Origin: Acidobacteriota bacterium | Lineage (GTDB): Bacteria; Acidobacteriota; Blastocatellia; Pyrinomonadales; Pyrinomonadaceae | Assembly: GCA_024640445.1 (NCBI GenBank) | Contig: JAHEEZ010000179.1 | Span: forward strand, 1 to 7,603 | Direction: 5' to 3' | DNA: 7,603 bases | In this document: one piece after another, positions 1 to 6,092 of the stretch | Numbering within the stretch: position 1 is the first letter of the stretch | Layout: every line of letters begins with the position of its first letter | Made by a program: the position numbers and the translations under genes | Notes under the pieces: model-generated | What the model saw: the letters and a program-made list of their open reading frames with translations, nothing else | Told to the model about the DNA's origin: nothing | Databases searched by the model: none

Positions 1-1563
1 GTCTTCGGGACGCACTGTGAAGAGGTCGCGGGACATAAACCTCTCGACCGTCTGGTAATTGTCGATCCAGTCGCTTTTCTCTTCCAGTTCAGCGAGCGGC
101 CAAGTGTGCATCGGCTGTCCTGTTCGCTGGTTCTCCTTCATCTGTGCGGTCAACTCACGGAGCCGAACGCTTTCCTTCACGTTGCGGTCCATTTTCGATA
201 GCGACTCAAGCATCCATCCGGACGAGGTCCTCTGGATCTCGGCGCGTTCCTTGATCACACCGAGGTATCTGTCGATATCTTTCTTGTCTATGTTGAAGCT
301 CTCGAGTCCCTGGCGCGCGATCGGCAGCAGTTCATCCAGTATCAGTCTTTTCGCCCTGTATCCGCGCCCGTCGAGCCACACGAATTGCGACTTCATACCA
401 AACCTGGCGGCGCTGAAGAAATTGTCCTTTGCGTCGTCGAAAGACATTTTCTGGACCACATCCCCATATACCTTTGGCAAAGCAACCATAAGGCCCAGGA
501 AGAACGCCGAATTTGCCATCTCGTCAATGACGGTCGGACCGGACGGAAGGAACCTCGCTTCTATCCTGAAACTGGGCCTGCCGTTCAGCACACCGTAACA
601 CGCCCGATTCCATCGCCAGATAGTACCGTTGTGCATTTGCCACGCGGTCAGTTTCGGTACGCCTCCTTTGCTCAGCACTTCCAGCGAATCCTCTTCTATC
701 TCCCGGGTCAGAAGTATGCGGAATCGGGCGACGTCCTCGTGGAACGCGTCCAGCATAGACGTCCTGATCCAGTCGCTTCCAAAATGAACCCTTGTCGGCT
801 GGCCCCTCGCCTGAAGCGTTCGCGAACGAGAATCCACAGCATGCTTGAACAGCGCGATCCTCGTCTCGTACCAGAGCCTGTGGCCGAGAAGTATCGGCGA
901 ATTTGCGGCACTCGCGAGCACCGGCCCGGCAATAGCCTGAGCCCAGTTGTAGTACTTGATGAACTGGTTTATCGGTACCTGCAGATGAACCTGGAAACTG
1001 GTATTGCAGAACTCGATGAACGTGTCGTTGAGGTGAAGATTTATCTCGTCCAGTCCCTTGATGTGGATGATCCTTTCCTCGCCCTGAAGTTCTGTGAGGA
1101 TGCGGTTCAGCTCAAGGTACCTGGGAAGCGGCGTCAGATTCTCGATCACAAGGTCGGACTGCTGGATCGTCGGCAGGATGCCGACAAGCACAACGTCGGC
1201 GGCGGATTTCTCGGCGGAACGGCGGACCACTTCGACCATCTCGTCGATCTCGTTCTCGAGCCGTCCAAGGCAGTCTCCTTCGAATGGAGAAGGGCTCAGG
1301 TTAGCTTCGATATTGAAAAGTCCGATCTCGGTCGTAAGGCGCCGGTCATTCGCGTCTTCGAGCACCTTAGTCGAGATCGGCGACGGACACATCGCCGAAT
1401 TGACAAGGAACATCTCCTGTTCCGCCCCGATCCTGAAGACATCGTCCTCGAACATATTGCGCTCGAGCATTTCCTCGACCGCCTGGAGATCGTTCAGGAC
1501 CGCCCGCGTGAACTGACGGATCTGACTGCCACTGCTTTCTGAAGATACTTTATGGTCGCCCAT
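1..1563 (-). CDS. GCS2-family glutamate-cysteine/carboxylate-amine ligase-like protein with C-terminal CBS domain (partial, C-terminus off the left edge)
   Basis: The reverse strand is open without a stop from the ATG at 1563 to the window edge, giving 521 codons. The protein has the marks of the GCS2 (YbdK-like) ATP-dependent ligase family: GAEQE at residues 46-50, an IEANLSP segment at 85-91 where acidic and Asn residues bind metal and ATP in the family, QVHLQV at 191-196, and RIEARFLPSG at 333-342. Family members join glutamate to cysteine or another amine. The substrate here cannot be read from the sequence. From about residue 505 the text (TVERFMSRDLFTVRPED) looks like the first strand and helix of a CBS domain, which usually binds adenosine nucleotides and would suggest allosteric control by energy state. 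The start is supported by AGGAG four bases upstream. It is transcribed divergently from the NO reductase gene. Family assignment is firm; the exact reaction and the number of CBS repeats are unknown because the gene is cut. Confidence 0.87.
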   Translation of the reverse strand, partial: MGDHKVSSESSGSQIRQFTRAVLNDLQAVEEMLERNMFEDDVFRIGAEQEMFLVNSAMCPSPISTKVLEDANDRRLTTEIGLFNIEANLSPSPFEGDCLGRLENEIDEMVEVVRRSAEKSAADVVLVGILPTIQQSDLVIENLTPLPRYLELNRILTELQGEERIIHIKGLDEINLHLNDTFIEFCNTSFQVHLQVPINQFIKYYNWAQAIAGPVLASAANSPILLGHRLWYETRIALFKHAVDSRSRTLQARGQPTRVHFGSDWIRTSMLDAFHEDVARFRILLTREIEEDSLEVLSKGGVPKLTAWQMHNGTIWRWNRACYGVLNGRPSFRIEARFLPSGPTVIDEMANSAFFLGLMVALPKVYGDVVQKMSFDDAKDNFFSAARFGMKSQFVWLDGRGYRAKRLILDELLPIARQGLESFNIDKKDIDRYLGVIKERAEIQRTSSGWMLESLSKMDRNVKESVRLRELTAQMKENQRTGQPMHTWPLAELEEKSDWIDNYQTVERFMSRDLFTVRPED

Positions 1564-1567
1564 TTGA

Positions 1568-1572
1568 CTCCT
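1568..1572 (-). promoter_or_regulatory. Ribosome binding site of the GCS2-CBS gene
   Basis: Read on the minus strand this is AGGAG, followed by four bases (TCAA) and then the ATG at 1563. It is a good Shine-Dalgarno match at slightly short spacing and is the main reason for choosing that start. Confidence 0.7.
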
Positions 1573-1618
1573 GCCTCAAATGAACCAAGAAAGAGAAACG
1601 AATTTTGTTGGTGCGGTT

Positions 1619-1647
1619 ATTCTAAGTCAGTTTGATTATGACTACAA
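1619..1647 (-). promoter_or_regulatory. Candidate sigma70-like promoter for the GCS2-CBS gene
   Basis: On the minus strand TTGTAG (1647-1642) and TAGAAT (1624-1619) are separated by exactly 17 bp. The -10 hexamer matches TATAAT at five of six positions, while the -35 is weak (three of six). Transcription would begin near 1612, leaving a leader of about 50 nt with a clear ribosome binding site. The adjacent dyad covers the -35 element and the spacer. Predicted by eye only. Confidence 0.45.
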
Positions 1648-1652
1648 ACTGA
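1627..1652. promoter_or_regulatory. Perfect 8-bp inverted repeat, possible operator
   Basis: TCAGTTTG (1627-1634) is matched exactly by CAAACTGA (1645-1652), with a 10-bp spacer and a centre at 1639.5. Allowing one mismatch the arms grow to 10 bp. The half-site centres are about 18 bp apart, under two helical turns, which would suit a dimeric regulator. The dyad overlies the -35 and spacer of the candidate leftward promoter, so a bound protein would most simply repress it. No named regulator family is recognised. Confidence 0.5.
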
Positions 1653-1661
1653 TTCCCGGAA

Positions 1662-1677
1662 TGTGACGCCGGTCATA
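1662..1677. promoter_or_regulatory. CRP/FNR-superfamily-like binding site
   Basis: The sequence TGTGA-N6-TCATA has the spacing of the CRP/FNR/DNR superfamily and matches the CRP consensus TGTGA-N6-TCACA at nine of ten positions. Its core TGAC-N4-GTCA is a perfect dyad. NO- and oxygen-sensing members (FNR, DNR, NnrR) use related half-sites and commonly control NO reductase genes, which makes this site plausible in front of norB. Its centre is about 128 bp before the presumed norB start of transcription and about 58 bp before that of the leftward gene, so it may serve the leftward promoter instead. Confidence 0.42.
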
Positions 1678-1726
1678 CTCCGTTCATCTCGAGTCGAATA
1701 CCCTCCTGTCAATACCTCGTTCCGTT

Positions 1727-1768
1727 TCCGGTTCACAACCCGGCATTATCAGTATTTCCCGAACCGGA
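1727..1768. repeat. 8-bp inverted repeat upstream of norB
   Basis: TCCGGTTC (1727-1734) and GAACCGGA (1761-1768) are exact reverse complements separated by 26 bp. The right arm lies where the -35 region of the norB promoter would fall. It could be a pair of operator half-sites or chance; no regulator is recognised. Confidence 0.35.
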
Positions 1769-1785
1769 TCATTCCGAACGATACG

Positions 1786-1802
1786 TATAATTCAACTGGA
1801 GA
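1786..1802 (+). promoter_or_regulatory. Candidate -10 element and ribosome binding site of norB
   Basis: TATAAT at 1786-1791 is a perfect -10 hexamer, but there is no recognisable -35 hexamer 16-18 bp upstream, as is common for activator-dependent promoters. GGAG(A) at 1798-1802 lies seven bases before the ATG and is the likely ribosome binding site. If this -10 is used, transcription would begin at or next to the Shine-Dalgarno sequence and leave almost no leader. The hexamer may therefore be chance, with the true promoter further upstream. Confidence 0.4.
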
Positions 1803-1808
1803 CCAAAT

Positions 1809-4049
1809 ATGAAGAAATTGTGGATACTGTTCGGGATTATTTTCCTGTTTTCGTTCGCCGTCCTTTTGTGGGTCGGCACAGAAATCTTCCGCCAGGCGCC
1901 GCCAATACCGGATCAGGTAGTTACAACTGACGGACGGGTGATCGTCGGTGAAGGCGAGATCTCGGACGGCCAGAACGTATGGCAAGCTATGGGGGGAATG
2001 CAGGTCGGTTCCATATGGGGGCACGGAAGTTACGTCGCTCCCGATTGGACCGCCGATTACCTTCACCGGGAGAGCGAATTCATTCTCGGCGCGCTATCAA
2101 GAGATGAGTATCAAGAGGGTTACAAGCTTCTGGACGCCGAAGAACAGGCGGTGATGCGCCAGCGCCTCCTGGAGATGATGCGCACCAACAAATACGACCC
2201 CGCAACCGGCAAACTCACGATCGATCCGATCCGCGCCGAAGCCTTCAAATACAACCTTGATCACTACAGTGATGTTTTCACTAACGGAAATTCGGACTAC
2301 GCGATCCAGAAAGACGCTCAGTCGGACCCGGAAAAACTGAGGAAGCTGGTTTCATTTTTCTTCTGGACCTCGTGGGCATCGGCGGCTAACCGGCCGGACG
2401 ACACGATATCGTACACAAGCAATTTCCCGTCAGAGCCTTTGGTCGGAAACACCCCGACGAGTTCGACGATCGTCTGGACCGGAGTGAGCGTCATCGTGCT
2501 CATCGCGGGGATCGGCGGAATGATCTGGTTTTTCGCAGGGATGCGTCAGGAGGCGCCGACGGAAGGCGCTCCCGACAGCGATCCATTGATAGGAGCGGAA
2601 CTGACCTCCTCGCAAAAGGCCACGGTCAAATACTTCCTCGTCGTAACTCTATTGTTCCTGCTGCAGATAATCGTCGGGGTAATCACGGCGCATTACGGTG
2701 TGGAGGGAAATGGATTCTACGGAATTCCCCTTGCCGATTATTTGCCGTACGTGGTTACCCGGACCTGGCATGTCCAGCTGGGGATATTCTGGATCGCCAC
2801 TGCGTGGCTGGCTGCAGGACTGTTTATCGGCCCGATAATCTGTGGTTTTGAGCCCAAGTATCAGAAACTTGGGGTCGACGCGCTGTTCGGCGCGCTGTTG
2901 GTGGTCGTCCTCGGGTCAATGACGGGACAATGGCTTAGCGTGATGCACAAACTGTCAGGCGACGCCTGGTTCTGGTTTGGCCATCAGGGCTACGAATATG
3001 TGGACCTCGGAAGGGTCTGGCAAGCGGCGCTCTTTGTCGGATTGGTTCTGTGGTTTGTTCTCATTCTAAGAACTGCCCTGCCGGCCTTTAGAAAGAATGA
3101 TGACAAGCGGCAGCTGGTTCTCCTCTATATTATCTCGACGGCAGGGATCGCGTTGTTCTACGCACCCGGATTGTTCTGGGGAATGCGGTCTCATTTGACG
3201 GTAGTCGAGTACTGGCGATGGTGGGTGGTCCATCTTTGGGTCGAAGGATTTTTCGAGGTGTTTGCCACGGTTGTCATCGCGTTCCTATTCGCGAGGCTTG
3301 GCGTCATCAATCCGGTACTCGCAGCCAAGGCTTCTTTGTTGTCAGGCGCGATCTATCTGTCCGGCGGCATAATCGGCACGCTTCATCATTTGTACTTCGC
3401 CGGCACGCCGACCGTCGCGTTGGCCTTTGGTTCCGTGTTCAGCGCGCTTGAGATCGTTCCGCTTACACTGGTTGGATTTGAGGCCTGGGAGAACATTCAC
3501 CGGTCAAGGGCCCGCGAGTGGCTGGAACAATACAAGTGGGTGATCTACTTTTTCATAGCGGTTGCTTTCTGGAATCTGGTTGGCGCGGGCATCTTCGGAT
3601 TCATGATCAATCCGCCGATCGCCCTTTACTATATGCAGGGTCTTAACACGACCGCGGTCCACGCCCACGGAGCTCTCTATGGCGTTTACGGAACGCTCGG
3701 ACTCGCGCTGATGCTGTTCTGCTTGCGTGCGATGCAGCCGCAAAGGAAGTGGAACGAGAACCTGATAGCATTCTCATTTTGGATGATCAATGGCGGACTT
3801 CTGATGATGATGATGCTGAGCCTGCTTCCGATCGGCCTTATGCAAACCTATCAGTCGGTTTCCGTTGGATACTGGTCTGCGAGGAGCCCCGAGTTCATGC
3901 AGACGGAAGTGATGCAGATCCTGCGCTGGGCAAGGGTGGCCGGCGACACTGTGTTCGCGATCGGGGCGATCGGGTTCGTCTGGTTCGCGCTGGGACTTAT
4001 CTTCCGTAATCCTCCGGCCGAGAACAGTTCTTCGGAAGAGGAAGAATGA
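1809..4049 (+). CDS. norB: Quinol-dependent nitric oxide reductase (qNOR, single-subunit NorB/NorZ)
   Basis: This is an integral membrane enzyme that reduces two NO to N2O with electrons from the quinol pool, serving NO detoxification or the NO step of denitrification. The 746-aa protein has one N-terminal membrane helix (4-24), a periplasmic domain (about 25-220) without any CXXCH heme c motif, and about 13 further helices. This is the qNOR layout, not the two-subunit NorBC. Spacing relative to the Pseudomonas NorB ligands is exact: H475, H526 and H527 for FeB; E479 as FeB ligand; E483 and E548 as the other conserved glutamates; H618 for heme b3; H321 and H620 for low-spin heme b. All are present, so it should be active, and it lacks the ligand changes reported for putative NO dismutases. 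The C-terminus ends in an acidic SSSEEEE tail. GGAG seven bases upstream supports the start. No norC, norQ or norD lies nearby. Regulation may involve the CRP/FNR-like site upstream. Confidence 0.95.
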   Translation: MKKLWILFGIIFLFSFAVLLWVGTEIFRQAPPIPDQVVTTDGRVIVGEGEISDGQNVWQAMGGMQVGSIWGHGSYVAPDWTADYLHRESEFILGALSRDEYQEGYKLLDAEEQAVMRQRLLEMMRTNKYDPATGKLTIDPIRAEAFKYNLDHYSDVFTNGNSDYAIQKDAQSDPEKLRKLVSFFFWTSWASAANRPDDTISYTSNFPSEPLVGNTPTSSTIVWTGVSVIVLIAGIGGMIWFFAGMRQEAPTEGAPDSDPLIGAELTSSQKATVKYFLVVTLLFLLQIIVGVITAHYGVEGNGFYGIPLADYLPYVVTRTWHVQLGIFWIATAWLAAGLFIGPIICGFEPKYQKLGVDALFGALLVVVLGSMTGQWLSVMHKLSGDAWFWFGHQGYEYVDLGRVWQAALFVGLVLWFVLILRTALPAFRKNDDKRQLVLLYIISTAGIALFYAPGLFWGMRSHLTVVEYWRWWVVHLWVEGFFEVFATVVIAFLFARLGVINPVLAAKASLLSGAIYLSGGIIGTLHHLYFAGTPTVALAFGSVFSALEIVPLTLVGFEAWENIHRSRAREWLEQYKWVIYFFIAVAFWNLVGAGIFGFMINPPIALYYMQGLNTTAVHAHGALYGVYGTLGLALMLFCLRAMQPQRKWNENLIAFSFWMINGGLLMMMMLSLLPIGLMQTYQSVSVGYWSARSPEFMQTEVMQILRWARVAGDTVFAIGAIGFVWFALGLIFRNPPAENSSSEEEE

Positions 4050-4056
4050 TCGCAAA

Positions 4057-4088
4057 GCACCGGCAGGACTTCGGCATCCTGCCGGTGC
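4057..4088. terminator. Strong hairpin after norB, no U-tract
   Basis: GCACCGGCAGGA (4057-4068) pairs perfectly with TCCTGCCGGTGC (4077-4088) around an 8-nt loop that contains C(TTCG)G, the very stable UUCG tetraloop closed by C-G. It starts seven bases after the norB stop. No run of T follows on either strand, so it is not a standard intrinsic terminator. It could end norB transcription inefficiently, protect the norB mRNA 3' end, or set the ratio between norB and the following zinc-finger gene. Confidence 0.6.
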
Positions 4089-4136
4089 ACGTTCTGCCCG
4101 GTATCAATTGTGCCGCGGCGGAAGTAGAATTGAGAT

Positions 4137-4454
4137 ATGCAGAAGTATAAGAAGATCAAAGACCATCTTTCCGAAAGGAAACTGGAACTGGAAGGCCTCC
4201 TGAACCATGTGGAGACAAGTGCCAGGAAGAAACTTGACAAGGATTTCGAGGAGCAGGCGATCGAGCGCCAGAACGAGGAGGTTCTGACCGCGTTGGATAA
4301 CTCGCTCAATGAAGAACTTGAACAGATCGACGAAGCACTCTACAGGATCGGTAACGGAATGTACGGGAACTGCGCGAACTGCGGAAATGAGATCAACGAG
4401 AGAAGGCTTCTCGCGGTCCCGCATACAAGCCTGTGCATCGACTGCGCGGCTTAA
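4137..4454 (+). CDS. DksA/TraR-family zinc-finger protein
   Basis: This 105-aa protein has a long charged N-terminal coiled coil (about residues 3-70) followed by a C4 zinc finger of DksA type, C79-X2-C82-X17-C100-X2-C103, with the family text YGNCANCGNEI. DksA-type proteins enter the RNA polymerase secondary channel and modulate initiation, with or without ppGpp. At the presumed coiled-coil tip the sequence DFEEQA (36-41) resembles the DxxDxA motif of DksA but has Glu in the second acidic place. The protein is shorter than E. coli DksA (151 aa) and longer than TraR (73 aa). It lies 87 bp after norB with a hairpin between, so co-transcription is possible but not certain. The ribosome binding site is poor: GGAAG lies 12 bases upstream. 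A TAGAAT hexamer at 4125-4130 lacks a -35 partner. Family is firm; the cellular role is inferred. Confidence 0.88.
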   Translation: MQKYKKIKDHLSERKLELEGLLNHVETSARKKLDKDFEEQAIERQNEEVLTALDNSLNEELEQIDEALYRIGNGMYGNCANCGNEINERRLLAVPHTSLCIDCAA

Positions 4455-5671
4455 TTTCGATCTGAAGCTTTCCGGAAAGGGCTGTCCGTATCGTATTTGC
4501 GGCGGCTGACGACCAGTTTACCTCCCTTCCAGAGTTGTTTTCTGAATCCCAGCAGATGGAAGATCTGTAGAGGGAAGAGCCTCGCCACTTGCGTGTTAAC
4601 TATCAGCGACTCTTTTTCAAACGGATGCCTCTGCACTCCGGGCAGCAGGAACATCAGACCGGCGATCCCCACATTGCGAAGAAATCTCGACAGCCACAGC
4701 CAGAACGGCAGGATCTCGCGGCCGAGGAAGAAGCCGTCTTCTCCCAGCTTTTGGTAAAGAGGCATAAGGACCATACCGCCTTCGACCGCTTTCACCTCGC
4801 CGTGCGAGTCGTGTGCAAGCACCTCCCCTTTCTTTACCGGCTGGAAATTCTCATATCCGGGCTCCATTCTGAAATCATCTTCCGGTTGTATCGCGTGGCG
4901 GTGCCGGATCTCGATTATCCTAGGACGGCCCATCGCTTCCCGCAGGGTCTTTTCGTGCCTCGCGACATCTACATCTTCCGCGCTGAGACAGCCCGAGTGA
5001 TAGAGCGAAAGCCATATCAGCGCTTCCTGATTGTCCACCGCGGTCTTTTGCCTGTGTTCGCCCGCCTCGAAGCCAAGCGTCACCGCGCCCAGATTGTTTA
5101 TGTACTCGAGGATCGTCTCGTTCAGCTGCTCTTCGATGCCAAGTAGTATTGTCGCCGGAAAATTCCTTGCGAAATCTCGGTTGCGGAGGGTATCGCCGAT
5201 CATCGCGAAAGGAGTGCTTTCCGCCGATGTCGAGTGAAGGTCAAGAGCGTACACCTCGTCCTTAGCAGTGAGGAATATCCGCTCAAATATCTCAAGCAGT
5301 TCCCTTTGTTCGGCGTCTTCCGCGCGATTCGTCCGGATCGTGGAGCTGGGTTTGTTCAGTTCGATCGTTTCGGGCGTCCAATGCCGGTTGAGGTCGAGGT
5401 CGAGATACCGGACGTCTTTGCGAAGCGCTCTGGTATTTCCGGCAATCAAGTAGATCCTTCCTTTAATTCTCGAACCAAGTTTCTCAAGCGCCGGGGCGAT
5501 CTTCCGCATCGCAAGCAAACCGCTCGGCTCGTTGCCGTGGATGCTGCCTACGACGATGACGGAAGGACCTTCGGCATCACCGACAAACTCTCCGACGATG
5601 TGTTCGCCTTCGGCAATATCGATGTCCGGAACGGGCTCGGTTGAAGGTATCTTTAGAGGCTGTATCTGCAT
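4451..5671 (-). CDS. Succinylglutamate desuccinylase/aspartoacylase-family zinc hydrolase
   Basis: The 406-aa protein belongs to the AstE/AspA group of the M14 carboxypeptidase-like fold, zinc enzymes that cleave N-acyl amino acids such as N-succinylglutamate or N-acetylaspartate. The zinc ligands fit: H45 and E48 in GSIHGNEPSG, and H146 in ALDLHS. R96 in LDLNR is the expected substrate-binding Arg, and E202 in GFEAGEH is the likely catalytic Glu. A beta-rich domain follows (about 255-318, with FQPVKKGEVLAHD). Residues 320-406 extend beyond the usual family length and include a hydrophobic stretch (321-345), possibly a membrane-associating helix. No other arginine succinyltransferase pathway gene is near, so the substrate is open. 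The start at 5671 has no clear Shine-Dalgarno sequence. An in-frame ATG at 5770 was not chosen because the added residues are encoded partly by a tandem repeat and do not look like this family. Confidence 0.85.
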   Translation of the reverse strand: MQIQPLKIPSTEPVPDIDIAEGEHIVGEFVGDAEGPSVIVVGSIHGNEPSGLLAMRKIAPALEKLGSRIKGRIYLIAGNTRALRKDVRYLDLDLNRHWTPETIELNKPSSTIRTNRAEDAEQRELLEIFERIFLTAKDEVYALDLHSTSAESTPFAMIGDTLRNRDFARNFPATILLGIEEQLNETILEYINNLGAVTLGFEAGEHRQKTAVDNQEALIWLSLYHSGCLSAEDVDVARHEKTLREAMGRPRIIEIRHRHAIQPEDDFRMEPGYENFQPVKKGEVLAHDSHGEVKAVEGGMVLMPLYQKLGEDGFFLGREILPFWLWLSRFLRNVGIAGLMFLLPGVQRHPFEKESLIVNTQVARLFPLQIFHLLGFRKQLWKGGKLVVSRRKYDTDSPFRKASDRN

Positions 5672-5731
5672 TTCGAAGAGTATCGGGGGTCTAGTGTCTA
5701 ACTCTATCCGAAATGCCCAGAAAAATGAATT

Positions 5732-5755
5732 GGAGACAGGAGACAGGAGACAGGA
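5732..5755. repeat. 7-bp tandem repeat, (GGAGACA)x3 plus GGA
   Basis: Three exact head-to-tail copies of GGAGACA (5732-5752) are followed by a partial copy. It lies 60-85 bp upstream of the zinc hydrolase start. Copy number may vary between strains by slipped-strand mispairing. A 7-bp unit would shift frame if it were coding, but here it lies outside the gene. Confidence 0.75.
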
Positions 5756-5813
5756 AAGATCGTTCGACACACTTCAGTTTGTCGATGTTCGGAATCGGGA
5801 CCCAACATGTTAG

Positions 5814-5840
5814 CAGGGGCAGGGCTTGTACCTGCCCTTG
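5814..5840. repeat. REP-like palindrome, GGGCAGG...CCTGCCC
   Basis: CAGGGGCAGG (5814-5823) pairs with CCTGCCCTTG (5831-5840) around a 7-nt loop, with one G-T wobble in ten pairs. It resembles dispersed palindromic repeats of the form 'gcaggggcaggg...cctgccc' found in many bacterial genomes. With no T-run after it, it is not a standard terminator, although it could act as an mRNA 3' stabiliser. Confidence 0.6.
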
Positions 5841-5923
5841 ATCGAAGAATGTGCAATATACTTTAGTTTTTAGTCATGACCTCAAATCACGAAGTCGTTC
5901 CGGGACGATCTGAAATTCTCCTC

Positions 5924-6000
5924 TGCGCCTTGGCGGCCTTGCGGGAGATCTTGCTCTTTTCACGATTCACAATTTACTAAGAGGTTCCCGCCAAGACGCA
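5924..6000. repeat. Imperfect 13-bp inverted repeat (TGCGYCTTGGCGG family)
   Basis: TGCGCCTTGGCGG (5924-5936) and, on the opposite strand, TGCGTCTTGGCGG (6000-5988) differ at one base and are 51 bp apart. The left arm is followed by CCTTGCGGGA, a degenerate second copy of the same theme, and the right arm reads GGTTCCCGCCAAGACGC on the plus strand. The element resembles dispersed intergenic repeats that I recall from Acidobacteriota and related phyla. It could be the two ends of a short non-autonomous element. No transposase or target-site duplication is visible. Confidence 0.5.
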
Positions 6001-6092
6001 AAAGAAGGAAAGCTGAATCAAGATGACAGAAGGGGCTGTTGTTGATCTTCATTTCTTCGATCCTATCTCGCTTTCCCGGTCCTTCGCCTTGC

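Larger units (their letters stand above)
5672..6092. other. Gene-free, repeat-rich intergenic stretch
   Basis: These 421 bases hold no convincing gene on either strand. They contain a three-copy 7-bp tandem repeat, a 10-bp-stem palindrome, and a widely spaced 13-bp inverted repeat, each listed separately. There is also an 8-bp palindrome AACATGTT at 5804-5811. The composition changes between AT-rich and GC-rich patches, unlike the flanking genes. The promoter of the leftward zinc hydrolase should lie here, but only a weak candidate (TAGAGT at -10) is visible. Confidence 0.6.

Noticed and set aside
708..932. 74-codon minus-strand frame inside the GCS2-CBS gene
   Set aside because: It is in a different frame from the recognisable GCS2 protein, has no domain, and starts inside the gene without a ribosome binding site.
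385..1542. Long open frame on the plus strand (385 codons)
   Set aside because: It is antisense to the GCS2-CBS gene, is rich in Arg/His/Asp as expected for a shadow frame, and shows no family motif. The reverse strand carries the real gene.
1632..1636. TTGAT, one half of an FNR box
   Set aside because: The expected partner ATCAA four bases downstream is absent (ACTAC instead), so it is not a full FNR site.
1809..4049. Possible NO dismutase rather than NO reductase
   Set aside because: Putative NO dismutases carry changes at FeB ligands. Here H475, H526, H527 and E479 are all intact.
4589..5146. 185-codon plus-strand frame
   Set aside because: It is an antisense shadow of the zinc hydrolase gene with no recognisable domain.
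4451..5770. Longer start for the zinc hydrolase at 5770
   Set aside because: The extra 33 residues are partly translated from the GGAGACA tandem repeat and do not resemble the family, which begins normally shortly before the GSIHGNEPSG motif.
5732..6000. CRISPR-like repeats
   Set aside because: Repeats are too short, unequal in type and lack regular spacers. No cas gene is present.
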